Positions 44,580-57,179 of a stretch of DNA of 64,000 bases are shown piece by piece (positions within the stretch are counted from its first letter, which is position 1; every line of letters starts with the position of its first letter). The stretch is from contig JBITNC010000001.1 in NCBI GenBank assembly GCA_050084985.1, positions 73,842,001-73,906,000 of the forward strand, written 5' to 3'. The notes beneath the pieces were generated by a model. That model worked only from the letters and a program-made list of their open reading frames with translations. It had not been told where the DNA came from and did not search any database. The DNA is from Nageia nagi. Taxonomy: Eukaryota; Pinophyta. The position numbers and the translations under genes were made by a program.

Positions 44580-45920
44580 GGGTGGATCTATCTTAAGGGG
44601 ACATTGATTGGCATAGTGAGCTCCACCATAATTCTTGTATCCATCTCAAGGAGCCTTATTTTATTATAAGAACTTATCTTTAGGTGCATTCTAATTGCCT
44701 CTTAGATATGGAAATACTTGACCATGGTTTCTAAAACCTTAATTTCCATTCCTAGGGTTATGATTTTGCTTGTAGAACTAATAATTCCTTCTCTAAAAAT
44801 CCTTCTTCTTATAACCTTTATTTCTAAATGATCTCTTCTTAAATTTGGAGTAAGTACCATCCTTGTAACTATGATTATATTCCTTGATCTTCTTATTACT
44901 TGTTTGTTGTGCTTGATGCTCTGCACTTTTAATCTTCTAATGGATTTCCTTATCTTTTTCATCCAAAATATTATAGCTTACAAAGGTCTTCTTGATACCT
45001 AAATTGCTTTCTTCCCTTTTTGCAAGGTCATACACTTCTTCAAGCATTTTTGGATTTAATACATTTACCACATTCTTAATCTTGGGATCTAACCCCACAA
45101 GGAATCTATGGACCTTCATTTGATTCTTATCCTCTGGAATGTATTTAAGTAGCCTGACAAATCTTTGATCATATCTCTAAACACTCATGGATCCTTACTG
45201 AAGAGTATAGTATTCCTCATACTTTCTATCATAGTATACCCGACAAATGAATCTCTTGCAAAATGCTATAATAAATTTTGGCCACTTTATAGGTACTGGA
45301 TTCCATGTGTATGCATTCCACCACTCTAGTATAATATCCTAAAAATTGTATGTATCCCATATTATTTTGGTCTCTGAGAATAAGAACTTCATTGAAAAGC
45401 AGATTTTTACTTCTTCTAACCATACTTTTCCTTATTCACCTTCTTGCTTATAATTAAATTTTGAGATATGAGCTTTCTTAAGGTTTGTTGCAAGTTCTTG
45501 CTCAATTATTTCCTAAATCTAGTCATTTGTCCCTTCAATTCTTGCTTTTCTTGGAATAGGTTCTTCTCTTAGAGGTTCAATCTATTGATTCAATAGATTG
45601 TTTATTATTCTTTGCTTTGCCACCTACTCTTGTAGTCTCTTGATAGCTTCTTCTCTTCTATTATTTTGGGTGGAATGACTTGAAGAAGTTTCATTACCAT
45701 GGTTGGGAACCCTTCTATTGGAATTCTTATTATTTTATTTCTTGCATTTTGGCTCCTAACATTTCTTTGCTTTTCCTTAGCATTGATATTCATGGGAAGA
45801 ACATTTTCAATACCTTGTCATAGGTTTCCTAAAGATCTTATCAAATTTCTTCAGATTGCCATAATCTATGTCCACCAAATGGTATTGTTATTAGGCACAA
45901 GCATACTCATCTTGACTTCT
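44580..45920 (-). pseudogene. Gypsy gag, unit 1
   Basis: 44,937-45,119 has KVHRFLVGLDPKIKNVVNVL and VYDLAKREE, the end of the gag core (FxxGLxxxIxxxV). 45,229-45,423 and 45,605-45,793 hold upstream pieces. About 44,590-44,650 reads YKNYGGAHYANQCP, the zinc knuckle with both leading cysteines changed to tyrosine (TGT to TAT). Frameshifts and stops throughout. Confidence 0.72.
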
Positions 45921-45975
45921 TAAACTCTTACAACAAAATAATCATAGACCATAGGCTCAAGAGTTTGAACTTTAT

Positions 45976-45988
45976 GCTCTAATACCAA
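45976..45988 (-). promoter_or_regulatory. Gypsy primer-binding site (initiator tRNA-Met type), unit 1
   Basis: The minus strand reads TTGGTATTAGAGC directly after the LTR end CACTACA; the usual form is TGGTATCAGAGC. Confidence 0.8.
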
Positions 45989-46745
45989 TGTAGTGCATCC
46001 ACATATTCCAAACATCTAAAAATCTAAAAATTTAGACCTATTTTTTTATTAGTTTAAACACTCAAATGATCTTGTAATGGACCAAATGATCCACATGAGC
46101 TTGTCAATGCTACTAACTAGGTAGCATCCACATGGCAAGATTAGATATAATTTAGATTATCCAACCCTAATCAAATCTCTTTTAGTGTTCACTCCACAAC
46201 ATTCATCCTATTGAGGATATGCCTCATATGTTACCCCACCATTTCTACTTCATGAACTATGCAACAAATAGTTTGTATATGATATAGTGGTTTCTTATTT
46301 AGGTCCCATATCACTTGAGAGAAATAAATCCACTAGGTTATGCATCCTCACCCAATGATAAACCTCCAACTCACAAGAGTAGATAGTTTATCCTAGGAAA
46401 ACTTCCTTATGAGTGGGTAAACATCATTGCCTATGGAACATTCATCATACTCCTTTACACTATTCCTATTTGATCTTATTTTGATCTCCTCGATTATTTT
46501 TGATTGTAGGATAACCTCTTCTTTCATAATATGGACTATATCGATATGTTTCTTTAGGGATATTAGGGTTAACTTATATTAGTTTTAATTTTTACTTACC
46601 TTATTAATTGATCTTCTTACGATGTGTTCTTGTGTAAATGTACTAAGTTTCCTTATAGGAATCATATGCAAGACTCTAGAGTTAATGGTATCAATCCTTA
46701 AAATTTGATTTATCTTTAATACATACTTATATAGCATCAATAAAT
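45989..46745 (-). repeat. Gypsy 5' LTR, truncated, unit 1
   Basis: It matches 31,522-33,025 of the whole LTR but lacks about 740 internal bases and ends at the unit junction (aataa|atactta). The partner at 62,770-63,527 has the same internal gap and the same end. Confidence 0.85.
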
Positions 46746-49700
46746 ACTTAGAATGTAAGTTTTGGGAGTTCAAATTTTTTGGTTAACACAAAATCTTGTA
46801 ACTTAAAAAATAGAATCCTATTATTATCTTGTTACTTAGAAAATAAGATCCTGATATTATAAAATAGGATCACTTCTTACATCAAAATCTTGAACTAAAA
46901 ATAAAAAATGGAATCTTTTATATTAAATAACAAAATCTCATTTATGTTTAAGTTCTCATCTTTAATGAGATATTTTTATTAAAAAACCATTTATGAAATA
47001 AGATCTCGTAATATAAATGGATCATTTTGTAAAATCTCATAATTTTTTGCAAAACACTTAGTAGGACATTTCTTTCCCTAAAAGTGTTTTATGACTTTGA
47101 TGGTGAAGATGATGATGAGTGTCAAGAAACAAAATCTTGCTCCTCCTCATCCTCTCTAGTGACGCTTTTGAGTGTTTTAGGTAGTCTCCAATCTTTAATT
47201 TCTCTCTTTTTTTCTTAATTTCAAATGAAAAAATATGCTTTAATTAGGATTTCTTTGCATCAAATTTTTGATTTCAAATATATATATTTTTATTTTATAT
47301 AAAAATTTATATTTTAAATTAGCATTTTTTAATTTTCCTATAAGAAGAATAATGCTTAAATTAGGGTTTTTATAATTTTTGTATTAGATTAGGGTTAATT
47401 AGTGCAATGCATCCACCTATTCCCGACATCTAAAACCCTAAAATTTCATATCTAATTTTTTTAACTAGTTTAAACACTTGAATGATATAGGAATGGACCA
47501 AGCGATCCAAATGAGATTATCAACACTGCTAGCTAATTAGCACCCACATGGAAAGATTGGTTAAAATTTTGATTAACCAACCCTAATAAAATCTCTTATG
47601 GTGTTCACTTCATAATGCTCATCCTATTAAGGAGATGCATCATATGTGACCCCACCATTTTTGCTTCACAAATTGTGCAACATACATTTTGGACATGACA
47701 TAGTGGTTTTCTATTTAGGGCCCATATCGCATGAGAGAATGCTCATCCACTAGATTATGCATCTTTATGTGATGATAACCCTCCAACTCACATGAGTAGA
47801 TAGTTTAGGAAAACTTCCTTATGAGTAGGTAAACATCATCATCTATGAAATAATAATCATCCTCCTATGCTAAACTACAAGTAATATGACTACTAAATTA
47901 CCCTCACTTGGTAACTATAGTATTTTTGATTGCTACCCTCATATCATACCCTATTGAGGATATGAGACACTAGCCTACCCATATCTATCGGCTAGGCTCA
48001 CCATGGGGTCTGGCATCCCCGTGCCCATATCTTGGGAGCCATAGGTATTGAAGAAATACCCTCAAGTGGTTTGTAGAGCCTAATTGATTTTAAATAGAAT
48101 TATAAAACACCCATGTTCTATCGATCCTAAAATAATTGATCCCAATTCAAATTATTAGGGTCACTAATAACATATGCAAGAAGATTTAATACCAATCTTA
48201 TTTAGAAAGTCACACAAGATATCTAGAAGTATTTTTCCATATGCATGATACTATGAATTTAGTACTACTTTATAAAAGTTCTCATGCTAATGTTTAGTAA
48301 CATGCCTTGAGATGATATTAAATTCAAGTACTTCAAAAAGGAAGTGCAATGCAAAGGGGTCCTCACTCAAGGTATATCCTTTTTGTTCATCATTTTGCAA
48401 GTGAGACTCAACTAACGAAAATTCCATATCATTTTCCTTCATCATTAAATCTATCCAAATTTTCTCTTTTAAGTTGACTCTATTCCTTTAGGGTTTCTCT
48501 TTAATCCAAAGTTACTTCTAAATTTATTTATCCACCTTTATTGATTTGACATTACTCATAAATTCTATTATATATAGGGTTTATTATCGAACCCATATGT
48601 CTCTTTAGGAATATTAGGGTTACCTTATATTAGTTTTGACTTTTACTTACCTTGTTAATTGAGCTTCTAATGATTTGTTCTTGTGTAAATGTATTAATTT
48701 TCCTTTTAGGACTTATATGCAAGACTCTAGAGTTAATGGTATCAATCCCTAAAATTTGATTTATCTTTAACCCATACTTATATACTATCACTAAATAGTT
48801 ACCTTGTATTAAGAAACCCTTTTCTCTTTATATAATATTTTCCAATCCTTTTGCATACAATAAAAATATGATTAGAAGGTTAAACATCACAATTTTCTTG
48901 TATTTTGATGTACTACCATTATGTAGGGGTACTAAAGTTTATCCATACAATAAGGGACTCCCCATATTATTATTTGTATAAGAAGGTTGTATTAACAATA
49001 TCCATGGTAATTTATTTTCTTTTATCATCTGATATTTATAATGTTCTTATATTACCTTTTTCTTTCATTTGATAATATATTTCAAGTATCGATTATAGCA
49101 TTTAAGATATTTCGAATAGGAATACATTAACAAGTAGATTATACCACATACAACATTAATTGATTACTTGTAATCAAACTTGTATTCCAAATAAATGTTA
49201 CATAATGATACCAAGTATATTGAATTAGGGAAACACTTTTTATTTACAATAGGGTTCTCTTACAAATTTAAATAAGCAAATTCATGGAAGACATTTCAAA
49301 TCTTGCTCTAGAATTCTTCAATACATCTTCATCCTCTTGGTGTAGAGTCTCTCATCCTTATCTTTTAAGCTTTTCCAAATATCAAGGTGATTGGATCAAG
49401 TACTAAGAAAGGTGGCAAGTTTTGAGGATCAAGAAAACCCTTTATGAATTCATGATGCAAATGATTTTTGACATCTCATTCTTTTAAAATCATTCTATGG
49501 ACCTCGGGAGGGTTTAGGTCCATTCTTGGACTACCTCCCTTCCTTTTTCACATGATAAATAATTTAGCATCTAACCCATACACATGTATCCTTCTCAAAC
49601 TATTGTTATGACTCCCTCATACCATACATATTTCTCAATTGATTCATTATAATTTAATAATGCACTTTATCACATAAATTTCACATACATCTTTACCATT

Positions 49701-49784
49701 TTACAAAAGGAAAGTAATTTAAACTTTGTTGTGTAACAAATATTGTAATATTTATTTACTACCTCTATTTTCTTTTACTGAATA

Positions 49785-49799
49785 TATACATATACATAC

Positions 49800-49848
<49 letters not shown>
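49785..49848. repeat. Microsatellite (TACA)n(TA)n
   Basis: A run of tacatacatacata followed by about 30 bases of TA repeats. Unit 1 has only a short, broken TA run at 34,018-34,047 in the same place. Confidence 0.95.
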
Positions 49849-49855
<7 letters not shown>

Positions 49856-50211
49856 ACATATCATCTAATTTCATTATTTCTATAAAATTAATACTTCACA
49901 TCAATCTCTTTAAAATCCTTTTCATTAAATGTGTGATTAATTCTAATGCTTTAAAAAGGACAAGGGATCCATACGATGGGTTTAGACCAATACTACCAAA
50001 GTTTTATGGCTAAAATGAAAGATAATATTTCTTTTGAATATATTCTTTGTCATGCATGTTGATGTCTCATGAGGACTTGAACTAGGATGCACACCATGGA
50101 GGAGAGCCTCAGTGAACTATGAAGTGGTCAATAATGATTAGTTAATCATTATTTCATATGTAAAAGCCATCTACATACATTGATACAATTTAATATACTT
50201 AAGATAAGACA

Positions 50212-50885
50212 TTGGTTAAGGATTTGGTGGCCTATTTACCTAAAAATTTGGCCACATACATAGATTTAGAAGTGCACAATGGTCATGGATTCATTGATAC
50301 AAGCAACTATGCAATATGTAATACTCTTATTGTGATGAGGCAAGACTCCTCTCTTGACTTAGCATTCTCAATAAAATATCATCCAAAGTTTTTTCCATTC
50401 CTATTACCTCTAAATTGCATCATTTAGAATTGAATGAAATGTAATGGAAAGTCTTGAGATAGGCACTTAAATAAGGCAAAAGGGTTTTTGGTACACAAGG
50501 GCATTATGAAGGAGCATAGGATGGAGAGTGGACCATAGATAAGGGAAGAAAAAATAAAATGTGGGTGTGCCTATTCCAAGGTGGAAGGAGTGGAAACAAG
50601 ACTCATAATGGTTTGCCATGCTATCCTATAGAGTTCTTGTCAAATGAATTGTTCCCTTGCCATACTATTGACACCGTCTATGGAGATCTAGCTTGGAAGA
50701 AGTATTTCATGGGAGCTCTACTCTTAGAACTATTTCACATCATCATTCCATGGCAGCATATGCATAAGGGGGTGGAGTCAAAAGAGCCTGCAATGGAGGC
50801 AAAACTCAGAGTTGAGATTTGGGTCTTCATGGACTCCCGTGACCTAGTAGTTGATTATTATTTTTCAATAAAATATGTAATATAA
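50212..50885 (+). CDS. Antisense reading frames in the LTR, unit 2 (hypothetical)
   Basis: Two plus-strand frames, 50,212-50,427 (71 codons) and 50,559-50,885 (108 codons), opposite to the element's genes and separated by a worn stretch. The second reads WVCLFQGGRSGNKTHNGLPC, then FLSNELFPCHTIDTVYGDL and WKKYFMGALLLELFHIIIPW. It is longer and cleaner than chance would easily give in this AT-rich DNA, but unit 1 has several stops in it. I know no matching family. It may be a decayed captured gene or an antisense frame of the element. Confidence 0.3.
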
Positions 50886-52200
50886 ATATTTTACATATAT
50901 CATTTGTACTTGAACTTTCCATTAGCATATTAAAAATAATAAACTACTCTCGTTTCTTAAAAAAAAATGGTATCAAGCCATCACATGTCAAATAATATAA
51001 ATAACATGTCCTTACAATAAAAGAAAGATTAATATCATTAATTAAAATTTTGTAAACCTTTATTAAACATTCCTTTCCATTTAACATATTAAATAACACC
51101 AAAAAAATTCATAACTTACCTTGGCATTTTAACTTTAGTATGTAAAATACAATGGAGTGCACATGGGCTTGAGTGAAAGGGGCTTGTTTCTCCATAGGAC
51201 TCCAGGTCAAGTTGGGAAGAAAGGAAAATAATGAGATATGAGATAATGGTAGTGATAGTAGTAGTTTATTTTTTCTAAGTTTCTACCCCTTTATTTGTAG
51301 CCAAGGAGGCTCAAATATTTCCAAATGAATGTATACTTATCCCCTTCAATTATTTTTAGGGGAAGATGTCAGTATTTTATTTTTTTGTGACATAAAATAT
51401 TTTGGATTTTTTTATATTAGCTTACAAATTGAGGCCAATTATTTTCTACACCTAATACACAAAAACAAGGTAGGTGTATCTCATATCTCAATTATTTTCA
51501 CAACTTACCAAAATACCCTTGTAACATCAACAAAGTGATAATAGTCCTTTTTAACTATCACTTTTAAATTTCACCTTATTTAGCTAAAAACCTTAAGTAA
51601 AAATTAAAATTCAAAATAATAGGATATTCATTGCCTCTTTTGAAATAAATTTTGAAAATGCTTTTTAACACCCATTTTACCTACGATGATCCCTTCTTCC
51701 TTTATGGTAAAGTCATTAGTACACACACACATCCACATGTTCATTATCAATATTGATAATCATGTTTAATAGTTATGTCATGCATCTAAATAATCTATGG
51801 AACCAATTATAATCATTTCCTGACTCTTACCCTTCTATTCCCATCACCAACTCACCATTGGTACCTTGGATCTTTATCCGTACTTTCAATATCGAGTCAA
51901 CTTGTAGCTTGTGCCAAAAAGAATCTTGAAGCCAACATCAAAAAAACATAAATTAAACATATATCTATTCAAAATTAGCCATCACATAAAATATTTTAAA
52001 CTTAATCTCATTATAATACTTGATAGTACTTGAGTCTTAACAGTGCAATTAGGTGGTTTGTTACATACTACTCCCCTTAAAAGGAACACAATCCCCTATG
52101 TTCTTAAATAAAATCAAAATACAATCATAAAATTTTGAAACTATTTCACATAATCATTTAAAAAAATAAGAAAATTATCTTCTCATGGTGGATTCATCTC

Positions 52201-53191
52201 CTAAGTGGAATATGATTTAGAATACTTATCCCATTGCACTAGACATTCATTACTCTTCCAATTTCTTAGTTTCCTAGTTCTAAAAGCTAGAATCCTAGTA
52301 GGGAGAACTTCAACAACATGAGGGGTTGACATCTTCAAATCAGACAAATCTAACACATGAGAGGAATCAACAACATACTTTCTCAATAGAGAGACATGAA
52401 AGACATCATGCATTTATTACAAACTTTGAGGCAAAGCAAATTTGTAGGCAACTGTATTCTTCCTTTTGACTATCTCAAAAGGACAAAAAATTCTAGGATC
52501 TAATTTGGTAGACTTTATGGCACTTTTCATGGGTCAAACTTGTAAAAATACATTTTCACCCACAATAAATTCTTGAGGAGTTCTCTTGAGATCGACATAA
52601 CTCTTTTATTTATTGATAGCTTCCTTCAAATTTTGTTAAATGGAATTAAATTTTTCTTTCATTTTCTTTAACATATTAGGTTGGATCATCACTTAATCTT
52701 CTCTATTATCCTAAGATAAAGGACTCTTGTATCTCCTTCCATAGAGATCCTCAAAGGGAGCCATTCCCAAAGATAAATTATATCCATTATTATAAGAAAA
52801 TTCAACTAAGTAGAGATAATCCTCCCATTTAGTCTTTTGCTCTATGCAATACATTCTAATCATGTACTTAAGAATTCTAGTCACTCATTTAGTATTCCCA
52901 TCTATATCAGGGTGATATTCTAAACTCATTAAATTTCATTCCCAATTCCTTATGTAATGATTTCCAAAAGATGAAGGTGAACTTAGAATCTCTATCTAAG
53001 ATGATCACCTTAAGAAATCTATGCAATTTAAAGATTTCATGGGCAAATATATTTGCTACTATATGGGAATTGTCAGTGGTGTTACCAAATATAAAATATG
53101 CTACCTTGGTAAATCTATCAACCACTACTAGAATTGATTCACGATGGAACCTGGTTTTCAGAAAATCCATAATAAAATCCATCAAAATCAA
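52201..53191 (-). pseudogene. Gypsy integrase with chromodomain-like end, unit 2
   Basis: 52,907-53,191 carries MDFIMDFLKTRF, VVVDRFTKVAYF and FTFIFWKSLHKELG, with ILDRDSKF where SDRD is usual. 52,201-52,413 carries MHDVFHVSLLRKYVVDSSHV and LAFRTRKLRNW. The joining part (52,720-52,900) is broken by stops. Confidence 0.8.
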
Positions 53192-53317
53192 TTGCCATTT
53201 CTACATAAGGACATCATGTGGATACAAATAACCACCTATATGTTGATGTTTTACCTTTAATTTTTGACATTCAAGGCGTATTATCACAAATTATGCTATA
53301 TCCTTTTTCATTCGATC

Positions 53318-54214
53318 CTAATTAAATCTTTGTTTCAAGTATTCTCTCATACTTGTACCTCTTGTATGTGCTGCATATGGGGGACAATGAGCTTCTTGCA
53401 TGATAAAACTTCTTAAATTTTCCTTCTTTTGTATGACTAATCTATTTTTAAAATAAATAATTTTATATTTTATAGTAAAATCTTGGAATGATGGGGTACC
53501 TTTCCCTATCAATTCCTAGATGGATTTGCAATATGGATCTTCTTATTACAAAACTTTTACTTGGTCAAACAAGTTAAATTGACTTCTTCTCATGGAATTA
53601 GCATTTCACCTACAAATCAAAGCATTTACCACTTTATTTTCCTTTCCTTTGATGTACTCAATGCCAAAATCATATTCAGCTACAATTCCATCCATGCCCT
53701 TTGCCTAGCATTTAGATTTGGCTAATTGAAAAGATACTTCAAACTTTGGTGATTTATTTCAAGTTTGAAAGGATTTTCTAAAAGGTGGTGTCTCCACATT
53801 TTGATTGCTTGGACTACAACTTATTTTCAAGATCATGATTTGCATATTTCATCTCATGCATTTTTCAAATTTCTAGATTCAAATGCTACTGGATTTCCAT
53901 TTTGTGATAACACACCACCTAAACCTTCTCATGAAGCATTTTCTGCATACAACAAAATCACTATGTGGGTTAGGGATAATGAGAATTGATTCTATGGTAA
54001 GTTTTTTTTTTAAGTTTGTAAAAGCTTTTTCACACTTTGTGATCCATTTGAACACCTTATTCTTCTTATAAAGATTAGTGATGGGATTGACTATTTTTAA
54101 AAAATCTTTGATAAATCTTCGATAGTACCCAGTTAATCCCATAAAAGTACTTACCTCAACCACATTTATTGGCATAGGCCAAGTCATTATTGCTTCCACT
54201 TTCTTGGGATCCAT
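53318..54214 (-). pseudogene. Gypsy RNase H and integrase zinc-finger region, unit 2
   Basis: 53,879-54,214 is open for 111 codons: MDPKKVEAIMTWPMPINVVE, then FMGLTGYYRRFIKDFLKI and CEKAFTNLKKKL, the connection to RNase H (DPxKVxAI, FLGLxGYYRRFI). 53,318-53,512 holds the VIQKKENLRSFIMQEAHCPP stretch of the integrase H2C2 region. The middle is broken. Confidence 0.8.
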
Positions 54215-54250
54215 TGAAATTCCTTCTATAGAGATGATGTCACCTAGATA

Positions 54251-54796
54251 CTAAATTTGGTAAACATAGAAGTCACACTCTAAAATTTTTCCATATATTT
54301 TGTTTCTTCTCAACACCTTTAGAGCTAACCTTAGTTGATGATTATGTTCCCCCTTACTCTTTGAGTATATGAGGATATCATCCATAAATACTAACACAAA
54401 CTTATCTAAGTATTCTTGGTAGACACTATTCATCATGTTCATGAATGTTGGAGGGGCATTCATTAACCCAAAAGGTAATACAATAAACTCATAGTCAACA
54501 TATCTAATTTTAAAATCTATATTATGGGTGTTTGATACCTTAATTCTCAATTGATGGTAGCCTGATCTCAAATATATCTTGGAGAAAATAGTAACATCCT
54601 TGAGTTGGTCAAATAAATCATCAATATTAGGTAGAAGATTCCTATTCTTGATGGTGGCCTTATTCAACATTCTATAATTGATACCAAATGTTAAAGTTCT
54701 ATATTTCATTTTCACAAATAACATAGGAGTGCCCCATGGTGACACACTAGGTTTTATCAACCCTTTTTCTAATAAATCATGTAATTTTACTTTCAA
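54251..54796 (-). CDS. Gypsy reverse transcriptase domain, unit 2, unbroken fragment
   Basis: 181 codons without a stop cover nearly the whole [76 protein letters not shown] and the catalytic FVLVFMDDILIYS. In the second of the three catalytic positions the family's FSKIDL reads FSKIYL, so an aspartate is lost. The rest of the polyprotein is broken, so this is a survivor by chance. The best handle in the array for classifying the element. Confidence 0.85.
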   Translation of the reverse strand: MKVKLHDLLEKGLIKPSVSPWGTPMLFVKMKYRTLTFGINYRMLNKATIKNRNLLPNIDDLFDQLKDVTIFSKIYLRSGYHQLRIKVSNTHNIDFKIRYVDYEFIVLPFGLMNAPPTFMNMMNSVYQEYLDKFVLVFMDDILIYSKSKGEHNHQLRLALKVLRRNKIYGKILECDFYVYQI

Positions 54797-56044
54797 CTCC
54801 TACATCTCAATGGTATTAATTCTATATGGGGTTCTAGAACTAGGTTCAGCTCCTAGCACTAAATCTATTTTTTTTTTTTTTACTAAAGGGGTAAATTGTG
54901 TATTAATAAAAAAATTGGATTTTTTAGAAGTCCTTCAAAGCTTCTTACAATAAGCTTGAGCAATTAAAGTGCTTAAGAACTTCACAAAATAGGACACAAA
55001 AGCTATAAGGAATGCTTCAAAATGATCACATTAATTTGAGATACTAGGGACTAAACTATAGCAACAAAATAGAACACAACATACATCGAAGTAGTACTTT
55101 ACAAAAGTATGAAAGCTATAATGATGTTTGTAATAATGAACATATTATGCTTGTAGGATGCATTCTAGCTTCAACAACTATTTTCAAGAAGATCTTGAAT
55201 TTTATATTATTGTAAGAATAATTACCTTCCTCCCAAGAGTTTACAATAGCTTTAGATAGAGTTCAATCATATCCATTGCATGCCATTACAAAATGATCTA
55301 ACCCTTTGAAACAAATTCCACATAGCATAGTTGTTCAATATCTTCTCATGTTTCCTTGGTTCAATCCTATTGGGATCACCTCCCATTTTGACTTGCTTAA
55401 GAACCTTCAACTTATATAGAAACCACTTTTATTACCCTTCACTCTTAGACAAAAGGAAAAATGTGTAAGAACCTCCATCATGATCCCAACAAACCCTAGA
55501 AAATGATGAAATGTCATGAGGTATAGAAAACCCCACATCAGTGTACAAAAAATAATGATTACCTTTCCAAGTAATACTATGTCATGTGCTCTGAAGTCTT
55601 GCATTGAACATAGGCAATGTTACCTTTCTTATCAATCCTACATTGGTCAAGTTTCATCTTGAATTTAATTCCATGTGTTATGCTTACTATCCATCATATT
55701 AAAAAATACATATTATTTATTTTGACAACATGTTTTAATGTTTTCTCCTTCCCTTAATATGATTAGCTTGACAACTTTGTTTGCTGCATTTTGCTTACCT
55801 TTAAAAACTCAAGTTACACTCCTACCATATTTGTTACATACCATGAGCAACAAAAAACTACCACACAAGTCATTGCTTACTATTCTAATAGTTCAAAATT
55901 CCTTGCTTCAATAAGTCTAAGATAGAGCCAGGTAAAGAAATAATGACTATCATCCATCACTATAATCATTGCCAAATTTCTTTTGCATAAACACACTCTA
56001 TGAAGATATAATTAGTAGATTCCTCCTCTCTACAACATATTGAG

Positions 56045-57140
56045 CATCTATTTGGGATCTGGGAGAATGTCTAGAGTATGTATCCTATTATGGGTGGCTA
56101 ACCATAAAAAGAAACTAATCTTTGGAATCAAACCTTTCAACCAAAACCTACTCCATAACTTCTTACCCTCCCCTCCTTTATCTCCATTAAGCCATCTTAC
56201 CATCTCCTTTAATGTTAATTCACCCTGCATTGAAATTATCCATCTTGCTTTATCTATATTTTCGATCAACTGATGGTAAGTAGATTTTATTTCTTGAAGG
56301 ACTTCTTTAAGGATTTGATTACTAGTATCTAAATTCCACTTACGTATTTGACTATTAAAATAGTTTTTAACCTTGGCTCCCTATTTGTTACTAAAGTATT
56401 TTGCTTCCTTCTTTGAACTATAGAAGATTAAAGGTGTTTCCTTTAACCAGGTGTCCTCCTAGAAGAAGACATCTTTTCCATTCCCAATATTCCATTGAAT
56501 ATCATCTAATATTAGGGATCTAGCCTCCATCATTCCATTCTAGCAAGGAGAGCCATATGGTGGATTCACAACTCCAAGGATATGGTTATTTTGTAAGTAT
56601 TTTGCTTTGGACACATTAATCCATTCTTTTTCCTCTCTATTAGCTATTCTCTAGATTAGTTTACTCCTAAAAACTTGGCTAATGATTCTCATTTTTTCGC
56701 AAACCTAAACCTCATTTCATCTTCTCTTTGCATATATTATCCCATTTGACTAGCATAAATTTCTTTTGCTAAGCTGTACCACTCCATAGAAATCTTCTAT
56801 ATTTTGTATCAATTACCTTAGTAATGTGGATTGGCATTTTAAATCCATAAGCACTCTACATAGGTATACTATTCAAAGTAGTTTGAATGAGTAAAATTCA
56901 TGCTACAAAATTTAAAAATTTACCTATCCATCTAGTTAACTTATGATCCATCTTGTCTAATACCCCTTCCTATAAAGAGGTTTTACCACACATCATGAAC
57001 AAATCCATTTTTAGATACTTAATTGGGAGTTTACCTTTCTTACACCCAAACAACTTTGTAAACTTTTTCTATTCTTTTAGTGTAGAGAAGGGCATGAAAA
57101 GTTCAAATTTATTAAGGTTAACTCTTTGGTGTTAAGCCTT
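56045..57140 (-). pseudogene. LINE ORF2 C-terminal part with zf-RVT domain, unit 2 only
   Basis: 56,048-56,269 has GEGKKLWSRFWLKGLIPKIS followed by FFLWLATHNRI, the zinc-binding RT-associated domain that closes plant L1 ORF2 (usual form WxxxxPPKVxxFxWxxxxxR). The stretch between it and the RT is present but full of stops. Unit 1 jumps over all of this. Confidence 0.75.
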
Positions 57141-57179
57141 CTCATAAGACTTTAAAACTTTCTTAAAAGATTTTGGTTC

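Larger units (their letters stand above)
36294..45988 (-). mobile_element. Ty3/gypsy chromovirus-like element body, unit 1, with nested LINE
   Basis: On the minus strand, from primer site to purine tract: gag (about 45,900-44,580), protease (about 44,480-44,210), a LINE insertion (39,097-43,928), RT, RNase H, integrase and a chromodomain-like end at 36,428. The motifs and order fit Tekay/Del-type chromoviruses. Every gene has stops or shifts. Only one LTR of the pair is whole: the 5' LTR is cut at the unit junction. Confidence 0.85.
30865..46745. repeat. Tandem composite unit 1 (15.9 kb)
   Basis: It begins at acttagaatgtaa, a word repeated at 46,746 and 63,528. In order it holds flanking segment A (30,865-31,521), the long LTR (31,522-36,293), the gypsy body with a nested LINE (36,294-45,988) and a truncated LTR (45,989-46,745). 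Compared with unit 2 it lacks about 1.1 kb of the LINE (between 40,350 and 40,362) and has a doubled 105-base piece at 31,831-32,040. Confidence 0.9.
47398..52065 (-). repeat. Gypsy 3' LTR, unit 2
   Basis: Counterpart of 31,522-36,293, with a single copy of the 105-base segment and a longer microsatellite at 49,785-49,848. Its edges are set by the same words as in unit 1. Confidence 0.7.
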
